Positions 24,127-35,776 of a DNA stretch of 64,000 nucleotides are shown one piece after another (within the stretch, counting starts at the first letter, position 1; the number at the start of each line of letters is the position of its first letter). The notes beneath the pieces are model-generated. The model was not told the DNA's origin. It worked only from the letters and a program-made list of their open reading frames with translations, and ran no database searches. Position numbers and translations under genes: made by a program. Origin of the DNA: Hepsetus odoe (taxonomy: Eukaryota; Chordata; Actinopteri; Characiformes; Hepsetidae); NCBI GenBank assembly GCA_017165825.1, contig CM029378.1, positions 14,136,908 through 14,200,907 on the forward strand, written 5' to 3'.

Positions 24127-27100
24127 ATGGCATCTGAGTTCTGCCTCAGTCTCACTAAATATCTGATGTTTGTCTTCAACATCGTCTTTTTTGTAAGTTG
24201 CTTATGAAGAATTTTAATTTATCTGTATGTTGTAGCTAAAACTATATATAAAATAAACAAGTAGGCAATAAATGCCCTTTCATTCTGGTTTATTTAAGGT
24301 TTCTTTGGCAATTTGGACTAGGCATAATCTTCATGTAAATATATATATATCTTTCTATTTCTATATATCTATTTCTATTTCCCTTCTGTCATCTTTATAA
24401 GAGCCCTGTAACGCCCAAATTTCCCATTCGTGGGATAATAAAAGATTACTCTACTCTACTCTACTCTAATCCAAATTACTCATAACTGTCCCAATACAAT
24501 TTGTCTATTTCATTTTTTTTTTTTATTTTTTTTTTTATTGATTCATGAATCATTCTTTCTGTGAATAATCTCTGCTCTTAGCTTTTAGGGGCAGCTCTGT
24601 TATCACTGGGATTATGGATTATGTTTTCTCCAACAGGTTTTCTCAGTGAGTATTATCATCTTGGCTTGTCTAATGCTAATGTTGAAGCTTTTGTTGACTG
24701 TTTTTTAGATTTGTTCCCACTGTGTTACAACCAGAAGTAGCTATCATGTGATCATATGATATCATGTACATCAACTTTACAATGAGAGGTTTGTTTTAAA
24801 TGTTTTAAATTGTAATGCAATAATGATATGACTATTTTCACAGTACCAGCCCCTCGATACATGTCCCTGGCTCTCTTCTCTTATCTACTAATCATCAGTG
24901 GTGCTGTCACCTTCATTTTGGGCTTCCTTGGTAGCATAGGTGCTCTGAAGGAAGTCAAATGCATGCTGGCAATTGTGAGTCAGGATTATTTTAAATGCAA
25001 TTAATTGTCATTCAAATATTTTTTTTTTTTGTCACAGAATATGCCTGATTTATAAGTTAAAGCATTTTGAAGTTAAAATATTTTTGGCATCAAAATAAAA
25101 CAAAGATGAACAAACAATGACTGTGCCATTTATATGTTTAAATATTATTAAGAAATAAAACAAATTAAGAAACATTTCAAATTCAATAATTTAATAGAAG
25201 ATTCTCGGTTCAGAGTGTGGCGAATTAGAGATGGTTGCCCACCTCTGGTAATGGAGGGCACAGTCTGGTATTTCCTTTTCTCAAACACACTCACTAAACT
25301 TGACAATTAACAGCTGAGTTGAATCAGATGTGTTTGACTGAATTGTGAAGGACAGCGGTTCTCTAAGCAACAGCGATATAAATGACATTAAATGAAGCAT
25401 TAATAACTACTGAGTCCTGAGTCCTGATCTGGAAAGAGATTGATACAAGGTTCTTTAAATGTAGTTTTAAATTGTTTTTGATTATAACTTGATTATAAAC
25501 TTCACATCAATTTTATAGCATTGTTCAACCTTATCAACATCTGTAGCATATGGTTCATCACCACAAGTGGATGACTTGCTTGAAAAAGGAACAGAAAACA
25601 TGTTGACTAAATGCTTATATCTGAAGCCAGTGGGAAAATGTTTCAGTACAAGTGTATTTTTGTATTTTTTTTCTGGTAATGAATCAAATTATTGTGCATG
25701 ATAAAGGACCATTCATACAGATACATTAGGCTGAACAATACCAGAGAATTTCTCTGTGTATAGAATTTCAAATTTCAAAAGGTAAAGTTGATGTGCTTCA
25801 CTGAGCTGAGGTTTCTTTGCTGAAGTGCCACATGTTTATCTGCAGTATTTTATCCTGCTCTCTGTGCTTGCTGCGGCTCAGACGATTGGTGGAGTTCTGC
25901 TTATTACACAGAAGAGTGCAGTAAGTCAAGCATGATCAGCGGTCACACCCAGATATACTTACTTCTTGTTGCTTGTTTTTCTGCATTTTGTAGGGGGAGC
26001 GGGACTTAAAGATAATGTGTGATTGGCTTGTCCCCTCTCTTAGTTGTAAATGTTTGTTTATCGGAGAGACAGTGTTTTACATTTCACAATAAGAACATAT
26101 CATAGTTATGCAAAACAATTAATCTTATTTTCATTGTTTTTCTCATTAGTTTGAGAGTTCTTTGGAACAACATGTAGATAAAATCATTAAGCAATATGGA
26201 AAGAATGACTCAAGCTTGCAGAATTTTGAAATGACTCTAGACTTTCTTCAACAGGAGGTAAGGCAACAGTTTAAGAACATTTATCAAAAAAGTATGCAAG
26301 AAGCATACTTTTTTTGGTATTGCTCTGACTAATCAACTAAGCAACAGCAATTTCCACTGGTTCCACACTAATAGGTGTTCTTTAGACATAATACACAGGC
26401 TGTGACATTTCTTTTTTCACATATTACTAAATTACAGCAACACAAAATGTAACAAAAAACATCCAATGTACTGGAGAAGTACCCAAGCCTGACCATAGCA
26501 TTAGGATTACATATAACAACATGCAAAAAAAGAAAGAGTGAAAAAAAACTACTTCTGGAGGCTACCTTATAGGGCTGGGAAATATGACAATATTTATCGT
26601 TATCATGATAAATTTGATATATTTTTTTAATTTATCATCATACCATCAATAATTCACCAACTGATGTTGAATGTAAAATCACAAAAACAGCAGGATTAGT
26701 CTTGTTTAACTGGATTTAATGCAGTACGGTGTGTGTAATGTTGATGAAAAAATTGTTTTTATAGGTTTGTTGTGCTGTTGCCATATTCTTGTCCTTTCAA
26801 ACTTCTCACCTCATGTCAGGAAAAAAAATATCATGACATTTAGACTGAGTTTCTACTGTTTGAGTTAAATAAATGTGAAACCTGAGAACTTCAGTGTAAT
26901 CAGTATAACATTAAAACCTACAGTCTATCTATATATGTTTTATCTAAGCCATTTAACCTAACCTGAGCTTTTAAAATCAGGTTTTAAGGTTTTAAAACCT
27001 TTTAAAAATCAGCATCAATCAGGCACTACATCACAGTGCAAATTTGCATTCATTTAACTAATTCTCTTAAAAAAAAAAAAACTTACTTGACTTAACATTA

Positions 27101-29137
27101 CTTAGATACATACAGTTATGTATCATGGTTGTTGTTTCTTTCTTTCTTTCTTTCTTTTAAGGCCAAATGCTGTGGCTGGTCTGGGCCATCAGATTGGGAT
27201 CAACGTCCCTGCTCCTGTTACCATCCTGTCAATGACACAACTAATGTTACTGACCAGAGCGATAAATGCCTTTGTGGCCAAGGTTCAAACTCCTCTTGCA
27301 TTGAACATACACAGGTACTGTATTACATCCCTGCCTTTGGATTTATGTCAGTGAAGAAATAAATGTCAATGAACTGAAAAAGAAAAAAAAAGGAAATAAA
27401 TCTTAATAACACCAGTGCAGTGGCTGAACTTGCTTTTTTTTCAGCAGAGGTCAGTGCTCTTTACTTGCTTTGCGTCTATTAGGCTGAACAATTCCTTTTT
27501 AATTATTCTCCTTTCAACAGGGTTGCAAAGATGTTTTCACCGAGTGGCTGAATCAACATATTCTGATTATTACTGGAGTAGTTTTTGCTCTCCTTTTGGT
27601 GGAGGTAAGGATAAAGTTATGGGACAGTGTGTGTGTATTTTTCCATTGTTTTCTTTCAAAAGCTCAGCTTTTATTTAAACAGAAAAAATGCACTTTTTAA
27701 AAATATGCTATCAATAAGCAGCAATGCAGTGTGATCTTTAAGCCTATGGTGAATTGGCCACTTTCTTGACCTTTGTGTTGTAGTGGCTCCAGTGGGTGTG
27801 TGTTGTCACGTTTTGTTGCCTTAGTCACAGCTGTCGATGTTGTCGCCTAAGAAAGTCACATGGCAGTCATGTTCAGATCTCCAGGTGTCTGTGTGAATTT
27901 GGTGTGGGGTGGTGCTGTGTTTTTCAGACTAATACAATATGCATGAGGTGTGATGATGCAAATCATGAATTCCTTAGTATCAAACACAAAAAGCTGTATA
28001 TAAGGGACATTCACTTCCAGTCCCAGAGGGCATTAGACCAGCTCAGCTTAAAGATGCCCCTACTTAAACGCAGCTGATAGAACTCATTTGCTAAATATTA
28101 AGAAGGTACATCTGAACAGGGTTATCATATGACACTGCACGGTAAAACTAGTTTTCCAAGAATAGGAAGTGGTCATCAATGCAGTACATTGTTGTAGGAG
28201 TACCTGTAATCTCACAAGTGATAGCCTTGTAGGAAAAAAGAAAGAGGACAAAAAATTCACATAATGTATCACAGCCAGTTTGTTCTGAAAGTCAGAAAAT
28301 TTTCTCACAGCATTAAAGGCATTTGGCATTTTCAAATAAATGTATTAATAAATTAGCTTTTATTATGGCATGGTATAGATTTGATATATGATTTAGTGCA
28401 TCCTTATTTATTGACTGAGTTTAACATATTGGGAAAAAGTGAAACAAAAAAACTAGATGCCATGATTTTTTAGTGGATAGATTTTTCCCTTCAACGAGTT
28501 AAATTCAGCATTTAAACAGTAACTGTACAGAAGAATGTTATCTGTAGAAGATACTATGCTACTATGGTTTAGAGTAGAGGTCTTGAACTCTGGACCAGTT
28601 GTCAGTCTTAGATTTTGTTAAACCACTGATAGTTAACTCTTGACCAAGTGTTGACCCACTGACAGTCCACCTAGAGTAACATGAGCAGTGACCGCATAAT
28701 CCATTTCCAGAAACTGAAACTGAGGCCCAGAATTGAAGACCTCTGGTTAAGAGTAACAGGTCTAGAATAAATTATGTTAATGTTCCCATGTTTGGATGCC
28801 TCAATAGAATAACAATTATTATATTTCTCATAATTTGACAGAGATTTCAATGTGGAGTATTGGCAAGGTATATTACTTATACTGGTGGCATGCCTATTGG
28901 AATTTAATGTGTCTCTGTGATGTCTGTTTGTGTGTGATTTCCTTCTGATTTATTTGCTTCTTCCTTCTGGTATTCTCCAAGGCATTTTTGTGATATTTCC
29001 ATAAGAAACTGTCATATTCAGCAAATTTCACTTTGAATAAGTTGCACTTTCTGTCTCCACAGATATGTGGTACAATCCTTTCGATGTTTCTGTATAAACA
29101 GAGCTCTACAGACTACAGCTTAACCCTTTATCATTAA
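24127..29137 (+). CDS. Tetraspanin, CD82/CD37/CD53-like
   Basis: Four-pass membrane organiser that gathers integrins and immune receptors into microdomains. Coding exons: 24127-24192, 24582-24645, 24844-24974, 25846-25920, 26150-26257, 27162-27314, 27521-27604, 29063-29137; all GT/AG with matching phases, 251 residues. TM1 about 12-37, TM2 53-75, TM3 88-108, TM4 about 207-236. The large extracellular loop has CCG at 151-153 and eight cysteines (CC, CSC, CLC, C, GC) with sequons NDT, NVT and NSS. The short tail STDYSLTLYH resembles the EDYSKVPKY end of mammalian CD82, and PCSC is shared too, so CD82-like is my best reading; CD37 or CD53 are alternatives. A poly(A) signal AATAAA lies at 29277. 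Confidence 0.88.
24405..24475 (+). repeat. LINE/SINE 3' tail with ACTCT repeats
   Basis: CCCATTCGTGGGATAATAAA followed by (ACTCT)n, the form of 3' ends of RTE/Rex-type LINEs or their SINEs in fish. Lies in tetraspanin intron 1. Confidence 0.45.
27605..29062 (+). other. Last intron of the tetraspanin gene
   Basis: 1.46 kb intron with no recognisable element. The other long introns (24975-25845, 26258-27161) are also without genes; 26573-26660 has a GGGCTGGGAAATATGAC-type motif seen in dispersed fish repeats. Confidence 0.5.
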
Positions 29138-29276
29138 ATGGCAAAATAATGGAAGAAGAACATCCGTGGAAAGAAATCATAACTGTTAACTATTCTTTTT
29201 GTTACCAAAAATCCTTACTTTCTACATTAGTTACAACTTTTTTCTGAATGTACTATATGGTCACCTTTTTTATATA

Positions 29277-29282
29277 AATAAA
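29277..29282 (+). terminator. Poly(A) signal of the tetraspanin gene
   Basis: AATAAA 140 bp after the stop codon at 29137. It would give a short 3' UTR. Confidence 0.6.
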
Positions 29283-29289
29283 AAAAGCT

Positions 29290-30234
29290 GACTGTAATAG
29301 CCTGTTGTGTGTGTGATCATTCGAGTGTAACCTGATGTTTGGTTTTTTCGTCTGAAATTCTTGTTTGAAATTTTTCCATTTTTGATCCAAATGTTCCTTG
29401 GTCCTGATGTGTCGAGCGCATGGAATTTCCATTACACATCACCATTGCCTTGACTATTTCCAGGACTGAAGACAAAACAGAGCTGTATAATATTTCGACA
29501 AGTATAAAGTTTCTCCATTGTTAGATGTGCACAAAGGGTGGCCTCAATCCTGAGGTGATGTGCTGATACTTCTTTTTTCATTGTATGTGTGTCTTTTACA
29601 TTTTTAATTGTTTTACTATTTGTTTCATATCGTGATGTGATATGAATGTGATAACTGTGATTATTTCAGCTTAAATAGGTCAAAGATAAGTCAGTGAATG
29701 AAGCAGCTGGTAATTCTTCTCCACGGATCCCACGAGCGAATACAGCCGAAAATAGCACACTTTCCAACAAGCATTGAGATAAATCACACTGTGCTCCTGT
29801 GTGTTCCTGTTGTCCTGCAAGCTGAGTAAATGTTACCGTGGAAAAGAGAGCCCTAACTTCACTTATAACGTAGCGTATTGATCTAAATCACGCACAGTAA
29901 GTAGAAGTGAGGATGACCTTAAGGGGTTATATGATACTTTAGAGCGGAGTGTGATTGTTGCAGCCCTGCAGTCATCAGGTATCATATAAGTACGCATGCG
30001 TAAGCACAGTTATCAAATACTTCCTTACCAAAGTGTCTGGACTCACAAGGTGAGAAACAAATAGTCCTATTTTTGCCCACTCAGTTCAGCCATGAGCTTT
30101 GTAGATTTCATTTGAAAGGATTCTCTGAGGACACTTAAATGTACTTGATTTAAAAGGTGTTAATTTACTGAGTTATAACAATAATTTTGTTTTTTCAGTC
30201 GTTCAGTGGTTTCAGTCGTTTTCACAACTGAAGG
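29290..30234. other. Intergenic between tetraspanin and Ly6 genes
   Basis: No gene seen. The last part probably holds the Ly6 promoter and 5' UTR; no clear TATA box found. Confidence 0.45.
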
Positions 30235-31431
30235 ATGGGACGTGGAGTGCTAGTCCTGAGTGTGTTTATAGCGCTCCTCTGTGGTGAGTCCTTTTTTTCA
30301 AATAACTAATACTTGTTTAATGTTGTAGGATGAAGTGTTGATTCCAAACTGCATGCATAAAGAGGTCTGCCTGTTTATGCATGTCTGCACTGGTCAATTT
30401 CTTTCTGTTTTTTCCTTTCTTAATAATGAATAAATATTCACATTTAAAGTTACACATTCTCTACAGAGAACAGACGTTGCACATTATATCATTCCGTACT
30501 TTAAATTATTTAATAATACTTCATCACATTTTCTGTTAAAGTTTGAAAAAATATAAAGTTTGATAACATTTGCACATTTTATACTAGTTTTTTTTTCCTC
30601 CATCTGTTAAATTCAACAAATCAATATGTTCTCTGTAGAAGTTGTGCATTTCTTCAGATCATAAAAAATACATAAAACATGCCATTTGACTCGGGTGCCT
30701 AAACTTAACCATATGAAAAACAGTTTTTCTATCTACAACAAAAACTAAAATAAAAATAATAATAATAAATTTATGGAGCTAAATAAACATTCCAAATGAA
30801 CTGCTTAAACTTGTACCGTCAATTCAATAATGAAACATAAAAATATTTTTTACCTAATATATTTTTTTCATGAAAGTGGCATGAAAGAGTTAAGTTGCAG
30901 ACCGGTAGACGTAGAATAACAATAGACGTCTATTAAACCATTTATGAATTGGAGTGTTTATGAAAATTAAATTCTCCAAACCTTCATCATATCAGTTGCT
31001 GAGGGCCTGAAGTGCAACCACTGCAAGAACATTGACAAGAACAATCCTACCTGCAATACGACTCAGCTAGAGGAACGAGAATGCAGCTTCGGTCTCAACT
31101 GGTGCATCACGATCACAATGAATGAGCCTGCATGTACGTTTGCATGAGAAAAACATAATACAGTCATTGTCCAGATACAGATATAGATGATAAATATTTA
31201 TAAAGGGTTGACTGAATGCACTTTACAGAAGTTACAAGTGATGTTTCTGTGTTTATTTCTATTGTTTTACTAAAATGCTTCATATAGTTAAGACAAGTTC
31301 ACTCTGAAACGTGCCATTCTGCTTGCCTTTTAGATGGCCAAGTGCGCAGGTGTGCCAGCAGGGATGAATGTGATGGAAAAGTGCCTCATCTGGTGGACAG
31401 AGAATGCTGTGACACAGACCTCTGCAACTGA
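30235..31431 (+). CDS. Secreted Ly6/uPAR-domain protein
   Basis: Small three-finger (LU) domain protein, probably an extracellular modulator of receptors; target unknown. Exons 30235-30283, 30996-31133 and 31334-31431 join in phase 1 to give 94 residues. A signal peptide covers about residues 1-19 (VLVLSVFIALLC, then AEG). The mature part has ten cysteines in Ly6 order, from LKCNHC at the start to ECCDTDLCN at the end, where the protein stops right after the CxxLCN signature. There is no hydrophobic GPI-anchor tail, so it should be secreted, like the SLURP group. Three exons split in phase 1 is the normal Ly6 layout. I do not assign an orthologue. Confidence 0.9.
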
Positions 31432-31986
31432 CCTTATTAATAGCTATTTGCAGTGTATACAGCATAAGCTCAATTAGCAAAATGACCCCTGTCATTATTT
31501 ATGATTAGTACTGCTGCTTGTTATCTTTAATGCATGAATAACTGCCATTTAGTACTAAATATAAAAGACAATTAAAACGAAAACAATTAAAAAAACATGC
31601 ATGTCTGCAAATGTCATACAAAGGCAACCTTTAACTTAAAGATTCTTTAATGGGCCATGGTTTTCTTTTCAAGCACAAGCACAAACACCACCTTTACACC
31701 TTAACCATGAAGCACAAAAGTGCCTGACTCAGAAACGGCACGCTGTAAGGGTTAGAAAAAAAAGGATCAGACTGGCAAACTGCCTTTAAAAGCCCAAATG
31801 TTCACAACTTTTGTGTCATTTTGCTTGCTTTTGCTCATTATGCCTTGCAACAAAAAAAAAAGAAAGAAAGAAAAAAAGGAAAAAGCTTAATTTACACTTT
31901 TAAAACATAAGTCTACTAAAAGAAGATGAAGCCATGGGAAAAAAAGCCCATTTCTCCCAAGATGATAAGTAGACAAAGCCCTGCTG

Positions 31987-32712
31987 TTACACACAACTGG
32001 AACGTTTGGTCCAGCAGTTACAAAAGTAGTGGCCAATAAAGTAGAGACAAAACAGACTGCTGGTACAGATGACCAATGAGGAAATGGTCAGCAGAGCATA
32101 AACGGACATACGCTTTTCTGCTGTGGCCCTCACTATGCATTGCTTCCCTGCACAATTGGAATATTTACATTCGATCAAGGTGTCGACCAGTTTAGGCAGA
32201 TTCCAGGACACCAAAACATACACAAACCAAACCTCCACTATGATGCGCAGGATCATGCTGAAAAGGTAGGAAAGCACTGCAGTTTTGCTCCCATGCATGT
32301 CTAGCATCATCACCCCTGTGGGTTTACCAGACATATCACCTTTCAACTCTCCGAGGGACCCCACCTCTACCCCACTGTTCTCTTTCAAAACCCTTTTTTG
32401 GAAAACAGTGCGAACATGGGCAGTGAAGAGTTCCATGAGGACAACAGACAGGACCAGAAGGATGAAGAGAAAGTTCCAGGCCATTAGGAAAGGCTTGTCA
32501 AAATGTTCATTAAAACAGGCTCTAGTGCACACATCTGTAGAGGCATTGCAGCTGAAATCCACGTCCAGCTTGAACCAGGGCATTTCGGCCACAAAAAGGG
32601 TCACCAGGCGAATGGCGAGGAAACCGAACCACACAGCGCGCCCCTTGTAAGTGGTGGTGGAGTCCACTGCAGTGCGCAGGATGGGGATAAGGCCAGTAAC
32701 TATAGCTGCCAT
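31987..32712 (-). CDS. Short connexin (gap-junction channel subunit)
   Basis: Single coding exon, 241 residues (about 27 kDa). Connexins form hexameric hemichannels that dock into gap junctions. Four membrane segments: about 25-44, 77-96, 146-170 and 203-227. Loop E1 has the standard Cys55-x6-Cys62-x3-Cys66. Loop E2 has Cys182-x4-Cys187-x4-Cys192, one residue shorter than the usual C-x4-C-x5-C, and the common RPTEK after it reads RATAEK. The cytoplasmic tail after TM4 is only about 14 residues and ends KRSSCV. All six loop cysteines are present, so it is not a GJE1/Cx23 orthologue, which lacks one in each loop. It is probably one of the teleost connexins of about 27-28 kDa; exact name not assigned. 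It converges with the Ly6 gene. Confidence 0.9.
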   Translation of the reverse strand: MAAIVTGLIPILRTAVDSTTTYKGRAVWFGFLAIRLVTLFVAEMPWFKLDVDFSCNASTDVCTRACFNEHFDKPFLMAWNFLFILLVLSVVLMELFTAHVRTVFQKRVLKENSGVEVGSLGELKGDMSGKPTGVMMLDMHGSKTAVLSYLFSMILRIIVEVWFVYVLVSWNLPKLVDTLIECKYSNCAGKQCIVRATAEKRMSVYALLTISSLVICTSSLFCLYFIGHYFCNCWTKRSSCV

Positions 32713-33841
32713 CTCTCTTTCAGGTGAAGTTCTTCTGTCTTAAGAGTGCAAATCATATTTGTATGTTCACAAATAGTGACTTGAACAACGTTAGTGCTTT
32801 AAATGTATTCCAGTCTTTTTAAAGCACCATTTAAACAAAAGATTTAATGCTATTAATAGGCTTGCACAACATAACACACTTGCACATGGAACAATTTATT
32901 ACTGTAAAAACAAATACACTTTAATCATAAGAAAACGTACCCAAGGATGTGTGTGGTGGGAACGAGCGCAGTCTTCTTGCGTTTCAGCAACACTAAATGC
33001 CATTTTGAGCTGCACATTATTTAACATACTAAACTGCTAACATCATCAAATTTTGTATTTCACACTTTTTACCACACTTGCTTTAGGTCACACATTTTAG
33101 GATAAGTTCCAGCAAACAAAAAGCATTATTATTTTTAACAAACAGTGAGTTACCCAATGCTAATTAAAGTATTTCAATCTGTTTAAAAAAATACTTGTCA
33201 ACAGGACCATTATATAAACTTAGAAACTATTAAAAAGATTCAAAATCTGGCTCAGAAATGTAACTTTATTGGTTATAGAACTGTAATAGTACATTAATGA
33301 CAGGTTGCTGGTGAACTGGCATATGCAGGTAGTGGATACAACCCAAAATGAAAGTAAACACCACCATTTGTATATAAAATAGTGAGCTGTGAAGGGTGTG
33401 AATGGACAGATGGGCCAGCAAAGACGTTTATTAAAACTTCTAAAACAATAAGAAACTTTAGATTAAAAACCAAATTAGACATTTATTTGGAAAATGAGCT
33501 TTTCTTTCCACTTTATGCAAGCAAACATAACACTGCAGGTAAAAAGAGAAAAAACAATGCACATTAACATACCACTCATGTATTCAGCTCAGTTCATATA
33601 AATAATGAAAAATTCTGAAGGTAAAGTTTAAATCACTAACACTGCAATAACAGCGTGTAAACATGATCAATTTAAAGCAATGATACAATTGATTGATTTT
33701 CATAAGAACATTGGATAATTTCATTTAACTACAGGCTTACAGATCTCTGTGTGGGTCTTTTTTTCACAACACCGATTCCTTATCAAAGGATCTTCTCTAT
33801 AAGCCCTTATAACAATCAAGGCCACCATGCTATCAGCATTT
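32713..33841. other. Connexin upstream region and znf668 3' flank
   Basis: No gene seen. It should hold the connexin promoter/5' UTR and the znf668 3' UTR, since both genes are on the minus strand. Possible minus-strand AATAAA signals for znf668 appear near 33265, 33428 and 33483. Confidence 0.45.
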
Positions 33842-35776
33842 TTAAAGTTCCTCTCCCTTGTCTATATAAACATGGGTGGGCATTGTCTGGAATGCAGACA
33901 CTGGTACAGTAACAGGTACAGTCAGAGGAATGGAGGTTGGCTCAGAGCCTGTCGGGGAGGCAGTAATGGGTGGTGATGGAAGTGGCTGCGTGTGTGCTAT
34001 GTCGGTCTGTGGCAGAGATGATGAGGACTCCATGTCCCGGTGGGTGCGTGAGTGTTTTCGAAGGTAAGCGGCAAAAAGGAAAGCCTTTCCACAAATCGTA
34101 CAGCAGTGAGGGCGACTGGGGGAGTGAATGCGCTGATGTTTCCGTAATCCGGCTTTATTCAGGAAACCTTTGCCACATGCATCGCAGACATGGGGTCGGG
34201 GCTTAGGGTGCATCTTCTCATGAGCCTGTAGAGCAGAGAGCTGAGTGAACTCTACCTGACAAGTCATGCAAATGTACGGGCCTATGTTGACAGATGTGGC
34301 AGTGGAATCGGATGGAGGAGAAATTGCATGAAGGCCGGCATGGGCCTGCACCTCCTCCCATGTCCCAAACACCACATCACACTGAGTGCAGGAAAACTGT
34401 GGGCTGGTGTTTTGACTGAAGTCTTGAGCTGATTCAGGCTCCTGCTCCTCCTGCTGCAAGGGTCTATCTGCTAAATGTGTCCTCTCGTGCTTGCGCAGGC
34501 TGGAAGATACGACAAAGGACTTGAAGCACATCTGACACTTGAAAGGCCGCTCTCCGGAATGCACCCTCCGGTGCTTGTTTAGGCTGGAGCGCTCGGCGAA
34601 GGACTTGCCACACTCGGTGCAAGAGAAAGGCCGCAGTCCGGTGTGTACCAACATGTGCCGCCTCAGGTCCCAGGACGCGACAAAGGCCTTGTCACAGTTT
34701 TGGCACTTATATGGCCTTTGCCCTGAATGCACGCGTTGATGCACTGCCAGGTCAGCTGGCTGACGAAATCTCTTGCTGCATTTGTCACATGGATAAGGTT
34801 TGAACCCCTGATGTGCCCTCTGGTGCCGTCGGAAACTGGAGGGGTCAGAGAACATCTTACCACACTGCGGACAGAGAAAGGGCTTCTCTCCCGAGTGTGT
34901 TCGGAGATGAGACTGGTAAGAGGAGAGCTGAGTGAAGCCTTTGCCGCATTGCTCGCACTGGTAGGGCTTGCTCTTGGAGTGAATCCGCAAGTGGCATGCC
35001 AGAGAGGATGAACGAGAGAAGGCCTTGCCACAGTCCGAGCAGAGGTATGGCTTTTCCCCTGTATGCGATCGCTCGTGGTTCTTCAGATCCTTCAGTTCTG
35101 TGTATGTTTTTCCGCACTGCTCGCAGGAATAAGGGCGATGGCCTTGGTGATTACGCCGGTGCTTGCGGTACACAGAGGGGTCAGCAAAACTCTTGCCACA
35201 CTCAGAACAGAAGTAGGGCTTCTCTCCAGTGTGCGAGCGCTGGTGAACTTTCAGCTTGGACAACGTAGGGTAGCTCTTGGAGCACTGAGGGCAAGAATGA
35301 GGCCGCTCTCCACTGTGTTGGGTCATGTGAATGCGCAGGCAGATGGCTTGCATGAAAGCTTTGCCACACTCCGTACAGATGAAGGGTTTCTCTCCAGTGT
35401 GGGAGCGGCTGTGGTTACGCAGCTCCGTTGGAGTCTTATATGCTTTATGGCACTGGGAGCACTGAAATGGACGCTGGGCCGAATGCGAGCGCTGATGCTT
35501 GGAGAGCTGGGCTCGGTTGGAGAACGTCTTACTGCACTGCCCACAGGTGTACGGCTGCTGCTTCTCCTTGCTGTGCGCTGCCAGCTTGTGACTACGCAAA
35601 GTTGAAGGGCTTAAAAAGGCCTCCTGACAGGCTGAGCATTTAAAAGTGTGCTGGGACTTGGCTGGTCTACCTTTGCCTCTTCTTCTGGGCACCTCCTCTC
35701 TCTCCTCACTGCTCTCAGGAGGTGGAGGGGTGTCCTGCTCTACTGGGGGTGGGCTGCCTGGCTGAGGGGGGGCCAT
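33842..35776 (-). CDS. znf668: C2H2 zinc-finger protein ZNF668 orthologue
   Basis: Nuclear DNA-binding protein; human ZNF668 is linked to DNA repair and p53 stability. One coding exon, 644 residues against 619 in human. I count 18 C2H2 fingers, mostly joined by TGEKP-like linkers. Runs match human ZNF668 closely, for example FADPSVYRKHRRN, FTQLSSYQSHLRTHSGEKPF, FVASWDLRRH and FVVSSSLRKHERTH. A spacer of low complexity separates finger 14 from the last four, as in the human protein. The start is the Met before APPQPGSPPP, 8 nt after a likely acceptor (CACTTCCAG). The frame runs on upstream to an ATG at 35908, but that stretch looks like intron. The znf646 gene lies head to head 2.1 kb away, as in mammals. 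Confidence 0.94.
   Translation of the reverse strand: MAPPQPGSPPPVEQDTPPPPESSEEREEVPRRRGKGRPAKSQHTFKCSACQEAFLSPSTLRSHKLAAHSKEKQQPYTCGQCSKTFSNRAQLSKHQRSHSAQRPFQCSQCHKAYKTPTELRNHSRSHTGEKPFICTECGKAFMQAICLRIHMTQHSGERPHSCPQCSKSYPTLSKLKVHQRSHTGEKPYFCSECGKSFADPSVYRKHRRNHQGHRPYSCEQCGKTYTELKDLKNHERSHTGEKPYLCSDCGKAFSRSSSLACHLRIHSKSKPYQCEQCGKGFTQLSSYQSHLRTHSGEKPFLCPQCGKMFSDPSSFRRHQRAHQGFKPYPCDKCSKRFRQPADLAVHQRVHSGQRPYKCQNCDKAFVASWDLRRHMLVHTGLRPFSCTECGKSFAERSSLNKHRRVHSGERPFKCQMCFKSFVVSSSLRKHERTHLADRPLQQEEQEPESAQDFSQNTSPQFSCTQCDVVFGTWEEVQAHAGLHAISPPSDSTATSVNIGPYICMTCQVEFTQLSALQAHEKMHPKPRPHVCDACGKGFLNKAGLRKHQRIHSPSRPHCCTICGKAFLFAAYLRKHSRTHRDMESSSSLPQTDIAHTQPLPSPPITASPTGSEPTSIPLTVPVTVPVSAFQTMPTHVYIDKGEEL

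Noticed and set aside
33876..35643. Plus-strand frames opposite znf668
   Set aside because: Antisense shadows of a clear zinc-finger coding exon.
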